Source of the DNA: Apostichopus japonicus
Taxonomy: Eukaryota > Echinodermata > Holothuroidea > Aspidochirotida > Stichopodidae
Assembly: GCF_037975245.1 (NCBI RefSeq)
Contig: NC_092569.1
Span: 26,859,168 to 26,923,167, forward strand
Reading direction: 5' to 3'
Length of the DNA: 64,000 nucleotides
Numbering within the stretch: the first letter of the stretch is position 1; every line of letters begins with the position of its first letter. Below the pieces are notes generated by a model. That model was not told where the DNA came from, ran no database searches, and was given only the letters and a program-made list of their open reading frames with translations. The translations under genes and the position numbers were made by a program. Shown in pieces: positions 33,501-41,900 of the stretch.

Positions 33501-35135
33501 GTTGTGAGAAGCCAAATGGTTCTTAAGGTACCCTTAAATATTTGGGACACAAACATTTCTGTGATTGGCATAATTAGTTTCTAATTTACTTATAATGAGA
33601 AACCAAATAGGTGTTATGGTACAGTCAAATTATGGGACATAACATTTCCTGTGATTGGAACTATTAGTTAATAATTTTTAATGATCAATAAGTTACGATA
33701 TCTAATTAATACTCTGGTTTGTAATAGTGACAAATGCTGCAAATAGACGAGTTACTAAATGATGGTAACAAAAATGATGATATGAACTTTAATAACACCC
33801 ATTCGAGTTTAATTTCAGTTGAGTCGTGGAGAAGTAGAATTGGTAGTCCAGTTGTAGTGAAAACGGATTACACCGTCAGATATACGCACGACCTATAAAA
33901 GTATAAAGAGCATTCGGTATTGCTTACTCAAGTACAATCCCATTTTATTTGAGAGATAATGAGAAATATAGTTAAATTGAGGGGGGGGGGACACTGTACA
34001 TTTAGAAAGTTTATCTCACCTTAACCAAATTATTACAGGGGCTATTAATTGAAATTGTGAGTCACTTTGCAGATATTTACACATAAACTGGTCAAGATAC
34101 AACCTAGAGCAAGTTTTCTGCACCAAAACTTTCAAAGTATTTTTAATGCAACTTATTATTTTTTAAACCAGTGAGTGTGGTGGTGAGGGGGGGGGGGGGG
34201 GTAATTGTGTGCTAGAGTATGAAAGGTTTGATGAAACATATAAGCGACAATAATCGAGAGTGGAAAAGTTCTTTGAGCAACCCTCCATTAAGGGCTCCAA
34301 ACCACAAAAAGAATAAATAAAGAATAAATAAATGGGAATAAATTTATTAGTTCAAAGTGTTTACGTGGGGGGAAGGGGTGGAGAGGGGGTGCCGTCTCCA
34401 ATTATTGGAGTGATAAGGCGAATGACGAAAAGGCTGTTCGTGTTAGAGATTGCAAAATCTAAATAAAATTGAAAATTGAAATATTTTCTTCACAATAACA
34501 AGTTTGGATTAAAAATTCAAAATGATTGAAAAGTTTTTAAGACGGAAATATTTATTAAATCTGTTTGAAATTAGTGACCAATCTAATTAAAAATCTAAAG
34601 GCAATTAAAATAATCTTTAATGATTAGTAAAATACCTACAAGTAACTACCAAGATATAAAATACGTAGAAAATAAATGACGATGACGTACTAGGAAGTAG
34701 CTAAAGTTGAATTAATCGAAGAAGGTCAAGATTGTAACGATCGTCAGGAAATTGTCACATTGAAAAAAAAAATCAATAAAAATCCTGCCAATCTATGAAT
34801 GTCAGAGAAGTACATACTGATAATGTGATTCGTTATTTTTGTCATTCACAGATACAGACAACCAGCTTGATAAGGCAGGTTTGGAATATCACCGTCACCA
34901 GGCTTTTAGTACCTACGACAGAGATAATGATAATAACAAAGCTGGGAACTGCGCTGAGACGTATCACGGTGCGTGGTGGTATAAACACTGCCACCGCTCT
35001 AACCTCAATGGTGATTATCATGCTGTCGATGATAATCCTGAGCAAGGTAAACGTGGTGTTAGTATAACCTGGAAGTTTCTACCGGGAGACTCTCACAACA
35101 TCAAATACACTGAGATGAAGATCCGTCCTGTCTAG
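9522..35135 (+). CDS. secreted fibrinogen-related protein with Ser/Thr-rich stalk (FREP/ficolin-like), multi-exon
   Basis: Joined exons: 9522-9591, 16512-16574, six cassettes (19202-19288, 20060-20146, 20985-21071, 21910-21996, 22835-22921, 23803-23889), 25441-25553, 28084-28212, 32521-32785, 34852-35135. All junctions keep phase; with every cassette included the product is about 481 residues. Order: signal peptide (about 1-23), a short linker with one Cys, a Ser/Thr/Pro stalk whose length depends on how many cassettes are spliced in, then a fibrinogen C-terminal domain of about 225 residues. The domain starts DCLDVFNAGNTTDGIY, contains GGGWT-VFQRR, an Asp-rich DRDNDN calcium loop and the paired Cys of NCAETY...HCHRSNLNG, and ends KIRPV-stop. 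Such proteins (ficolins, tachylectins, invertebrate FREPs) bind acetylated sugars or microbial surfaces outside the cell. There is no collagen-like or transmembrane segment. Extra exons in the long introns cannot be excluded. Confidence 0.85.
10690..10938. repeat. dispersed repeat, possible hAT right end
   Basis: Begins near GCGTCAGAATGCACCA, includes GGGGAGGACCCCCAGACCCCCC, and ends GCTGCGCACGCCACTGG. The last 65 bp or so (TTTGAATTTGGCC, CCCCTCCCCCTCTACCTCT) are repeated at 11187-11250. An end in CGCCACTG fits a CAGTGGCG hAT terminus, but no left end or target duplication was found. Confidence 0.4.
11655..11745 (-). repeat. tRNA-derived SINE head (A-box/B-box-like)
   Basis: On the minus strand the sequence contains GTGACGCAGTGATACGG, resembling an A box, and GGTTCGGTTCC, one base from the B-box consensus, at tRNA-like spacing. 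It does not fold as an intact tRNA by eye, so a SINE head or tRNA pseudogene is more likely than a working tRNA. Confidence 0.45.
14276..14656. mobile_element. hAT MITE, family A copy 1 (381 bp)
   Basis: The ends are CAAGGGCGTAGGAA and TTCCTACGCCACAG, diverged from a CAGTGGCGTAGGAA-type repeat. It is flanked by an exact 8-bp duplication CTTTCAAG (14268-14275 and 14657-14664). It contains long G and C runs and a duplicated phrase (GCACCAAATTGCATCT). A second copy with its own exact target duplication lies at 29970-30332. Confidence 0.88.
16095..16215 (-). mobile_element. solo end of a hAT-like element
   Basis: Read on the minus strand it begins CAGGCCTCGACAAATACGG followed by alternating GGCGA/TCGCC motifs able to form stems. 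The start resembles hAT termini of the CAGGCCTCGACA type. The other end is not seen. Confidence 0.35.
16512..16574 (+). CDS. FREP exon 2: short linker
   Basis: 63 bp, symmetric phase 1-1, between a pyrimidine-rich acceptor (TTTTACTAACAG) and donor GTAGGG. It encodes HYDGYRGTFKCTNSNTREEK, with one Cys that could form an inter-chain bridge. The exon is supported by phase and splice sites only. Confidence 0.5.
17067..17812. mobile_element. hAT-like element, 746 bp
   Basis: Perfect 12-bp terminal inverted repeats: CAGGGTTCTGCC at the left and GGCAGAACCCTG at the right. The flanks share CATATT (17061-17066 and 17813-17818), a 6-bp duplication. On its minus strand it shares an internal block (17732-17776) with the elements at 2036 and 3898. 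No transposase is recognisable. Confidence 0.75.
17813..18382. other. intron sequence, nothing identified
   Basis: Strongly AT-rich, with short reiterations such as CACAAACATC. No coding signal. Confidence 0.5.
18383..18565 (+). pseudogene. coding-like segment, unidentified (part 1)
   Basis: Open for 61 codons with protein-like composition, including VGYVLYYRQNKLKIPRQFYG and ending GPLYFDIPQG before TAA at 18566. A similar open segment follows at 18876. I do not recognise the family. A possible donor (AAG|GTTAAC) would leave phase 1, which does not match the next segment, so this looks like a decayed gene or transposon piece inside the FREP intron. Confidence 0.3.
18876..19058 (+). pseudogene. 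coding-like segment, unidentified (part 2)
   Basis: After a good acceptor (TTGTGATTTCAG) the frame reads TWFEHKERQLLEQVDYDSV, then LPLQTRRAVYVGIKGKGGAV, to TAG at 19056. It sits directly before the cassette-exon array. It reads well as a continuation of the segment at 18383, but phase does not agree. Confidence 0.3.
19202..19288 (+). CDS. FREP cassette exon 1 (Ser/Thr-rich)
   Basis: 87 bp, phase 1-1, acceptor CTGATAG, donor GGTACAG. Encodes a 29-residue stalk piece with MYSSKPVETTPKQTTSSE and SGSTVRE. The K and S residues are shared with cassette 6, unlike the inner copies. Confidence 0.72.
20060..20146 (+). CDS. FREP cassette exon 2
   Basis: 87 bp, phase 1-1, donor GGTATAG. Contains LSSSKPVETTPMQTTSSE then TTGSTVRE. 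Confidence 0.72.
20985..21071 (+). CDS. FREP cassette exon 3
   Basis: As cassette 2, but the end reads STVKE; donor GGTACAG. Confidence 0.72.
21910..21996 (+). CDS. FREP cassette exon 4
   Basis: Protein identical to cassette 3, with the same splice sites; exactly 925 bp further on. Confidence 0.72.
22835..22921 (+). CDS. FREP cassette exon 5
   Basis: Protein identical to cassette 2 (STVRE ending); donor GGTATAG. Confidence 0.72.
23803..23889 (+). CDS. FREP cassette exon 6
   Basis: Contains PKQTTSSETSGSTVKE, sharing K and S with cassette 1. It is the last copy before the 50-60 bp repeat array. Confidence 0.72.
24635..25400. repeat. minisatellite, unit about 50-60 bp, roughly 12 copies
   Basis: Diverged tandem copies of TATGCCTTCTTACAGATGG followed by ATACATGCAATATAAGTTGC. 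It lies in the intron between cassette 6 and the next stalk exon. Several units contain CTTACAG, a weak acceptor-like motif. Confidence 0.9.
25441..25553 (+). CDS. FREP stalk exon after the cassettes
   Basis: 113 bp from acceptor TTTGCAG to donor GAG|GTAGGC, phase 1 to 0. It encodes HEQVSSSQPVESTTIMTTAA followed by KSCTKIETINAQGSSDE. The start (SSSQPVESTT) is a diverged relative of the cassette motif SSSKPVETTP, so it may be the ancestor or a sister of the array. One Cys is present. Confidence 0.7.
25554..26455. other. intron, nothing identified
   Basis: AT-rich sequence without recognised exons or repeats. Confidence 0.45.
26456..26640 (-). repeat. dispersed repeat B, copy 1 (minus orientation)
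   Basis: On the minus strand this about 185-bp stretch matches 61205-61400 nearly end to end, including CTGCTAGGATCGAAACGTCA and TTACTTTTACACAATAAATA. Such 'GAAGATCxTGCTAGGATCGAAA' tails resemble the 3' ends of Penelope-like or LINE elements, but I cannot prove the class. Confidence 0.65.
26641..27290. repeat. interspersed repeat, relative of the 7460-8110 family
   Basis: Reiterated TTTGACCT(C/T) and 'AAGTATGAACTT' type phrases at intervals of about 100-130 bp, plus a short CA run near 27255-27275. Confidence 0.45.
27291..28083. other. intron, nothing identified
   Basis: Short open frames only (27304-27516 and 27706-27924). No splice-bounded coding segment fits phase 0 before the fibrinogen exon. 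Confidence 0.4.
28084..28212 (+). CDS. FREP exon: start of the fibrinogen domain
   Basis: 129 bp, phase 0-0, acceptor ATTATTAG, donor ACG|GTGAGT. Encodes MKDCLDVFNAGNTTDGIY, IKPTNW, then FDVFCNMTDGGGWT, with the first conserved disulphide pair (Cys4 and Cys34 of the exon). The exon's last 30 bp or so plus its donor are the seed of the minisatellite that follows. Confidence 0.92.
28238..28793. mobile_element. hAT-like MITE, 556 bp, inside the minisatellite
   Basis: Starts TAAGGTGACCAGATGTCCCC and ends ATATGGTCACCTTA, inverted repeats of about 12 bp. The flanks TCCTATAG (28230-28237) and GCCTATAG (28794-28801) match at seven of eight positions. The interior repeats GTCCCCGAT several times. The open frame at 28464-28868 runs through this element and is not a gene. 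Confidence 0.75.
29970..30332. mobile_element. hAT MITE, family A copy 2 (363 bp), nested
   Basis: Same family as 14276-14656, with ends CAAGGGCGTAGGAA and TTCCTACGCCACTG. It has an exact 8-bp duplication CATGAAGT (29962-29969 and 30333-30340) and is inserted into the larger hAT element. Confidence 0.92.
30600..30794 (-). pseudogene. Penelope-like (or LINE-like) C-terminal fragment
   Basis: The minus-strand frame reads KHWHLISQH, then FPKEPILAYKRAQNLKDLLV and KSRF. The pattern 'HWH(I/L)L...F...P.(I/V).(Y)KR..NL(R/K)DLLV(R/K)S' is typical of the region before the GIY-YIG domain in Penelope-like elements. The rest of the protein is absent. It sits inside the hAT element, so it was either captured or inserted there. 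Confidence 0.5.
31921..32060. repeat. degenerate (GATG)n tetranucleotide repeat
   Basis: Runs of ATGGATGGATG, later GAATGAATGA, directly after the last minisatellite unit. Confidence 0.8.
32521..32785 (+). CDS. FREP exon: middle of the fibrinogen domain
   Basis: 265 bp, phase 0 to 1, acceptor TTGAAAAG, donor GCAG|GTTGGT. Begins VFQRRVNGSVGFYRNWNSYK, continues GDPRHEFWLGNDKLSHLT, then YEIRIDVVSKDG. These are hallmark segments of fibrinogen-related domains (W-T-V-x-Q-R-R, FWLGN, LT). The donor region is triplicated in the following intron. Confidence 0.93.
32780..33470 (+). repeat. three tandem copies of the exon-donor-proximal intron segment
   Basis: Copies begin at about 32780, 33072 and 33345 with (G)CAGGTTGGTATG-like sequence. 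Each contains GGCATTT-free tracts such as ATCCATCGAGTAAGGGGGAG (third copy degraded) and TTGATTATTTACTGTT. The first copy starts within the last bases of the fibrinogen exon, so its splice donor was duplicated with it. Confidence 0.8.
33480..33720. repeat. two-copy tandem repeat, about 115 bp
   Basis: AATTAGTT(A/T)(C)TAATTT, GAGAA(G/A)CCAAAT and GGGACA(C/T)AA...TTTC(T/C)(G)TGATTGG recur once. Confidence 0.65.
33721..34851. other. intron, nothing identified beyond G runs
   Basis: Long G runs near 33982 and 34190; otherwise AT-rich with no exon or element boundaries seen. Confidence 0.45.
34852..35135 (+). CDS. FREP terminal exon: end of the fibrinogen domain
   Basis: 284 bp including stop TAG; acceptor TCATTCACAG, phase 1. 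Contains LEYHRHQAFSTYDRDNDNN (calcium-binding Asp-x-Asp loop), then NCAETYHGAWWYKHCHRSNL and NGDYH, the ligand-pocket segment with the conserved Cys pair 13 residues apart, and ends YTEMKIRPV. This is the best-conserved part of the gene. Confidence 0.95.
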
Positions 35136-36910
35136 ATCTAGATTCAGGAATAAGTGATCCACAGATACAACAAAAGGATTGTGTATAGACTCACAGAGTA
35201 AGAGTCTGACGAAATAATACTATCTGTAAATGACTACATTTGTCGATCTCTGAAGTATTCATTACCAGGATTCGCTTTCTCTGCAATATTAGTTCTCTGT
35301 GGAAGTAAGATTGGAAGATAACTCCTTTATTGTGATAATATCATGTCATTGTTATGTAACATCTAAAGTTGTTCAATTATTGTTGTTTTTTTTCCACTGG
35401 TCATTGTATCGAGGTGTGGTGGGGGTAGGAGTTTGAATGGGTATGAGGGGGGGGGGGTGGTGTAGTGGTAATGTGAAAAGATGAAGTTTAATGACACAAT
35501 TGCTCAAAAATTCAAATTTAATGGACAGGTACAGTATATTAAGTGCTGTATTTACCACAGTATATATTAGTGTAATATATAACACATGTAGGTATCCACA
35601 AAGCCACCAGACTTTAATTGCAAATGAGGGATTGATGTTGTACTCCATGGAGCTAACTCTGACGAAATAACTGATAAAAAAGTTTAAACTTCCTTTTCAA
35701 GAGGAACTATATGTGAGTAGCTGTAAATATTCAGTCATGACCAGGGGCCGACTGGGGCATAAAATACTGGCTCAGAGACCCACCCAACCAGCGTCACTCA
35801 AACCTTGCCGCTCATTTTGCTCCTCGATGGAAATAGATTTTTTCTTTTGGAGGAAGATTGAAAAGAGGATAGAAAAATAATCCTCAATAGGAATACGTAT
35901 TAGAGATTAATTTTTCTCTCTCTCATGTTTATCACACAAGTTGTCGATAGAGGGAAAGAAGGGGGGGAGGCTAGGTGGGGGAGGGATATTAGGATCGTGC
36001 TCATTACAACTAAGGGACCGGACATCATTCTTCGCAGATCATTTCGAAGAAATAATAATACTTTTTTCACACACTTATTTCTTCTTGTACTCATGCTATC
36101 CTATATATAGAAATTTGAGCGACACAATTGTGCAAACAAAATATATGTTAACTACTTAATATCTGTATTTTGTTTTAATTTCTGTCTCTCTTCCATGGAT
36201 AATGACCTTAATATTTTAACCCCAGAATTAATTTTTTCCAGATAAAAGTCATCCAGAGTTTTCACTATTTGAGAGTTTCAACAATTAGGAAATGAGAATC
36301 AATTCTAAACATGATGGTAGGTTAGAGGTTGTATCTTGTTACCAAAATATTGTTATTGTTTGTTGCATTTCACGCAGTTATACAGACAACAAAGGGACAT
36401 TATTGAGACAATATAAGACATACCGGCAATCAACAAATGATAACACTGAATGAAAGACTTGATCATCTTGAAAATAAAACGACTTTTTCTGTGATGGTGA
36501 AAAGTAAAACAATCCATGAGCCCTTCATCAACGATCATGTTTGTAATCATGTGTGGACAAGTTTTCAGAGCATAAAAAAAAGAGAAAAAAAGCCCCCCCC
36601 CCACCCTCCAAAAAAAAATCTCACATAGAAAAAGTTTAAGAAAAGGATTTGTTTTCCATGATTCCATATTGTCACTCTTTTCCATGACTTTTGCATGCCT
36701 GGATATTGATTTTGAAATTTTCACAACTCTTGCATGTATCTTTTCTCATGACTGTAGGAACTATGTTATAAATGTCTGCTAAAGGCTATCATTTCCACCT
36801 TCTTACACAAAGCTGGGTCATGTAATAGGTCCCTGAAATTGTTGGTAGGGTGAAGAAGAGAATACAAAAACAGAAAATGAAAACATTTAGTGGTTCTGAT
36901 GCCTAAATAT
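35136..36910. other. FREP 3' flank and intergenic sequence
   Basis: No AATAAA was seen on the plus strand in the first 500 bp or so after the stop, so the 3' end is undefined. G runs occur near 35448 and 35961, and a C run near 36593. The open frames (for example 36353-36724, minus) have no recognisable similarity. Confidence 0.4.
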
Positions 36911-36919
36911 ATTCATAGT

Positions 36920-37680
36920 GTGGTAAGCCATGTACACGTTAATATTCATGTACTTGTGCTCCATGAATATTAATGAGGTAAAAATTGTTGTTTTGAAAGT
37001 ACATGTAGATGCTATGTAGTTACAGCACCATGCCGAGTATAATCTAAACTGAACATACGGTTGCAGCGAAATTCATGAATATTAATGAAGTAAAAGTTGT
37101 TGTTGCAAGGAACATGTACTTGTCATGTAGTTACATCACCATACCATGTATGTACTAAATCGGACATACGGTTGAAAAGATATTGACATTTTAAGAATTT
37201 TATGGTAAGACCCGCCTTCTCATTAATATTCATGAGATGGGAACCAGAAACAATATGGCACATATACTCTTAATAGGTCATCTACCTACCAAGTTTGACA
37301 TTGATTCAACTTGTGTTTGTTTGAGATGTTGTGTTTACAAGCTGTTTTTGAAGATTTCCCATTAGGCCCCATCCAACCATGAATATTAATGAGGTCAAAA
37401 TTCTTGTTGCTAAAGAACATGCACTTGCTATGTAGTTACATCACCATACCAAGTATGAACTAAATCGGACTTACGGTTGAACAGATATTGACATTTTTAA
37501 ATGTTAAGCCCCGCCAACTCATTAATATGCAAGACAACCCCACCACAAACAATAGGGATCATCTACCGGCCGTGTTCGACATATATCCAATGACTGACCT
37601 CACATATTTCCTTCATGAGAAACCATGTTTATAAGCTAGGGCATCACATACACTAACACACATACACCAATTTGACTGCA
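36920..37680. repeat. reiterated interspersed repeat between the two genes
   Basis: Three copies, some diverged, of ATGAATATTAATGAGGTAAAA...GT(A)GTTGTT...ACATGTACTTG...TGTAGTTACATCACCAT...CGGACATACGGTTGAA. The ending (TTTATAAGCTAGGGCATCACATACACTAACACACATACACC) resembles the end of the 7460-8110 family. Confidence 0.65.
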
Positions 37681-37752
37681 TAGGTTCCAATGGATGCAAA
37701 GCATCAGAACCCAAAGAAAAATGAAAAGTGTAAATAGTATTACTGTACTGCT

Positions 37753-37758
37753 TTTATT
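37753..37758 (-). promoter_or_regulatory. candidate poly(A) signal for THOC1
   Basis: AATAAA on the minus strand, about 850 bp past the stop codon at 38611. It is the first canonical hexamer I found downstream. The implied 3' UTR would include the repeat at 38154-38256. Confidence 0.35.
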
Positions 37759-38153
37759 GTCCTTTTCAAAATGGCCTTACAGCAAAACAAATTCATCGTT
37801 TAGGAACAAATCCTAAGAGAGAAACACAAGACAACAACATGTGTTAGTTTGCACTTTGGATTCAGTTATACTCTCTACATGGTATTGGTTTTAAAATACA
37901 TCCAATACATAAAAACACCGATGCGGATATCAGTGGGTCGTGCGTGCAGTTTTTCTTCTTGATTTTTATGTAATGGGATAACAAAGGCAGAGGGTTTCAT
38001 CTCATTAAATTAGATTCAAACAAAACATTTGAAGGATAAATTGGATGTAAAAAAAGAACAACAAAATATTTAGCACTAAAAAAGACACAGAAATAAAAGA
38101 AAACTATTTAGCCAACTGCGATTCCACTAAAGAATCTGTGTAAGAGAATGTGT

Positions 38154-38256
38154 TTAAGTAAGTTTGGCCTGACGTTTCAATCCCTAGCAGGAACTTCTGC
38201 TAGGATCCTGCTAGGATCGAAATGTCAGGCCAACTTACTTTTACACAAAAAAGAAA
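38154..38256. repeat. dispersed repeat B, copy 2, folded into a palindrome
   Basis: AAGTTTGGCCTGACGTTTCA leads into CTAGCAGGA; then GCTAGGATCCTGCTAGGATC and GAAATGTCAGGCCAACTTAC follow in the opposite sense. Two tails of the same repeat lie head to head. Confidence 0.7.
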
Positions 38257-38610
38257 TAGCTTCGAAAAGAACCATAAAGAACAGCGCTTACTTTATCGTC
38301 ACAGCGTAACAACCTATATATAGCATTCTGAATGGTTTCCTTTGGAAGAATGTTATCAATGAGAGAAGTCTGACTTATTTACAATGCCTTTTGTCAAGCA
38401 ATGGAACAGTCATAAACTTTCATGGTAGAATAGTTCACATTCCAACTCATAACAATATTCTCAACCGGAGCTTTCTCGTACAAATATTTAGCAGGAACCG
38501 TTTAGAGAGGTTTGCAGTCGTTGCTATGACGACCTCCAGCTCTGAATTGCAGATGAACTCTTCAAGTGGCTTCATTAATGCATTTTAAGAGAAAGATACA
38601 AAAAAGTCCA

Positions 38611-38909
38611 TCACAGTTTATCATCCGTCTCCAGTTTCTTCTTCTGGAAAACCGACTGCACGATGTCGTTTAGTCCGCTCTCGGTCAGTGCCTTGACCAA
38701 GACCTCCTCGCATGCTTCGTTGCCCTTTTCCTCGAGCCAGCTCTTTAAGACATGTCTGCTCTGCTCTTTGACTTCAGCGAATTCTGTCTGGGTGTTTGAA
38801 ATTTCATCTTCAGTCAAGCCTAGTTCTACTGCCAGAGTTTTCCAGTTGGCCCCCAGTTTGAGGGCGACAAGATCCATATCTTCAGGAGAAACTTTGGTCA
38901 CTTCCTTTT
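38611..38909 (-). CDS. THOC1: THOC1 terminal exon: death domain
   Basis: 299 bp including stop TGA; acceptor CTTTTACAG. Encodes [36 protein letters not shown] and so on, with the six-helix pattern, the W-x-x-L-A core and a final LNDIV. In vertebrates this C-terminal domain of THOC1 binds partners and was linked to apoptosis. The frame is open upstream of the acceptor to 39060 by chance. Confidence 0.96.
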
Positions 38910-41900
38910 CTGTAAAAGAAAGAAATTTCAATCGTGAAACTTTATGACCAGGACAAACAAAGATAAAAATGTCATACCATTTATTGTAGCTCAACATACC
39001 CAACTCAAACCAAGTCACTCTGTCGTATTTTGGTTTACTTTGGTCAATGCTATTTATCACCGTTGACCCACTCCAGCCCCACCCAAGTCAACGGGAGAGG
39101 ACACAAAACCGAAGTCAATATTTACAGGCTCAACCAGAACCAGAATGAAGAATAAATCAGCTCTGTGATCCAACTGATGGTGCTGGGAGCTTTCGATGAT
39201 TTTGACTATCATCTCTTGCGACCGAGAAAATAATAAAAGGTGCCATCGGTACCTTAAACTGGCAGCTGCACGCTGGTGCCGAGCCAGCAAATTGGTGGGT
39301 CAATCTGCCACTGACCACAACCCATCCAAGGTTGATCCAACTTGACACACTCACGTAAGCTCTACCACACAAGCTCCAGCAAACCTCACCAATTAGACTT
39401 TGACCTATTATGACACAGTTCTGCCCAAATTAACACTACCCAACTCAACCGAAACTCACACAAACGATTCTGAGCCAAACGGACACAGACCCACTCAAGT
39501 TACCTCTTCTCAGCCCAAGACAAACAGACACCAACATGATTTTGAGCCAACATTTCCAAACTACATTAATGAAACTTAAGAACATGACACTCCTCTAACC
39601 TGACCCCACCATGACCTCACATAAACTAAGATTATTAGAAAGACCATCATACCCTCTTCTCCAGCTTTAAGCAACTCGTCGTTATCCATGGCTTCGGTCT
39701 TGATTTCTTCAACGTTGTTGAATTGCTGTAGATGAATATTTGATACAGTTATCTAATTGGACATGTCGCTATGGGGCTGCAAGGAGGTTACACATAAGAT
39801 TATGACTTTTGAGTTTATAAATGATGACATCTTGCGTTGTAACCAAAGTCAATATAAATATAAAACACATGCAAACAATTTTGCCAGGTTATAAGGAAAG
39901 ATGCATATTAAAGACAAAAAGTAGGAGATAAAATGGGGAGACATTGCTTCTTTGAAATACCAAAGATCTAGAACAGGTTTTCTGACTTTGGGGTTACAGG
40001 TCCTGCTTCATGCCAACATAGCCATCTAGCCGTAAATTGGAGGCCATCGCTCCCGTCTTACAAACCGAGTCTTTGTCAAATGGAAACAAAATTAATCTGA
40101 ATAGAATGGTTCACTCCCAGAGAATGACAGGAAAATGAAACCAAGAGTATGGAACAATCGCTGCACAGTTTAACAAAAGAAATTTAATCAACTCATAATA
40201 ATGAGATGATATAAACTTCAGCTGCTCTGTAATATCGGTGATCATTGACATAGTATCAAACTGGAGGGCACAACCAGGGCCATCAAAAGCCAGGTTGGGC
40301 CCAGAGACAAATATATTACTGGGCTCCACTTTTGTACTATTCATTTTTCCTAGAGTTTATTGTGAAAAATGGGAACATAATTTAATTCTGTTATCTCATA
40401 TGTTTCCACATTTCCTGGCTCGTAATTGACAATGGGGGAGGGGGGGGGGGGTAGCCCTCCGACCTCCACCTTTCCCACTCAGGTCTGGACACATCAAATA
40501 AGGGAGACAACATGGTCTGCTAGACACCAACCACATTTCAAAGCTCGCTGGGAAACCTCTGAATTTTGGGTATGTCATGACCTCAATACTTATAATAGGA
40601 AATAAATGTACAGACTAAATAACAACAATTTCAATACAGTGCATATAAAAGGCTGGTGTTTGAGTATTAACATACATGTACGCTTATATGTTGAAGCCAG
40701 TACAGTACATATGCAACATACAGCCAGTACAGTACATATGCAGACCATCGGTTATGTGAAGCTGTGGGGATCTGAAAATATCGATAGTTTAGGGTTGATA
40801 AAATCCTTTTATTTGAAACCCTGGACAACGTATGCCCGGGGTGAGAGGTCATGCTGGACAAAGTATGGTGCTGTGACCTGTTCAGCCAGATGTATGACCA
40901 TCAGCCCTGTGACCTGTTCAGCCAGATGTTTGACCATCGCCCCTATGACCTGTTCAGCAAGATGTTTGACCATCGCCCCTGTGACCTGTTCAGCCAGATA
41001 TTGGCCCTCCTCTGGATGCATTTAAACCATTAATATATTGTGCTCTGAAGGATACTTCAGCAATGATATTGTTACTTTATTGCAATAATATCAAAGTGTT
41101 TTAAACTCTTGAGATAATCTAACATCTCAGCAGAGCCTACTTAAATTTCCATATAACAATCAGGGCTAAAAATATGTCTTTGTTACAAATTATGAAGAAC
41201 AACTAGCAGCTAACTGGACCCCTCTGGCCAAGTCCAAAACAATAAAAGGCAGAGGAGGTGGAAGATGGTTCTATGTGGAAGGAAGCTGGGGGGGGGCGGG
41301 GCGGGGGAGAGTGCAAATTTTGAGGGTGCAAGAGGACAGTCATGCCAGTTTAACATGAGAGTGGAACAACAAAATCACCTCAAAACTTCCCAACAATATG
41401 GATCCTCTGTGCTTTCTGTATCAATTTTTTCCATATTGGATGATTTTTTAATTTTTCAGTGAAGGAACTCCTTTTTAATCACATTTTTCTACAGTTCTCC
41501 ACACAAAGGAGTCTTCTAACTACAAAGTTAAACTCGTTCATAGAGACTTACAAGTTCATGAGATAGGACCCATTTAAGTTTTCCCCCACCCACCCACCCC
41601 CCCTTACTTCTCATCTGTGGCACCACTACCTTTAACAGCTAGTACAGATATTGCACAGCTGGATATGAAACATATGGCAATTCATGAAATGTCACTAGCT
41701 ACTTAAAACTTACCGGCATTTCCTTGGCCAGTTTTGTGGCCATCAATTCCAGATACGCTGGTATTGTCTTAACGGACGGCTGGGCAGCGATGGAGGTTGT
41801 CTGGAAAAAATGGGGGCTGCGTCTTGCCAGGAGCCTCAGGGCTTGCCAAGCATAGTTGCTATTATTAACAACTCTGAGTCGAAAAAAACGAAAAAGTAAA

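Noticed and set aside
38910-39060. Upstream extension of the THOC1 last exon to an ATG-like start at 39060
   Set aside because: The acceptor CTTTTACAG at 38910 joins in phase to the exon at 39653-39725 and matches THOC1; the upstream open frame is intronic.
40606-41025. 139-codon plus-strand frame
   Set aside because: More than a third is the 36-bp minisatellite, which stays open by unit length; the remainder has no similarity.
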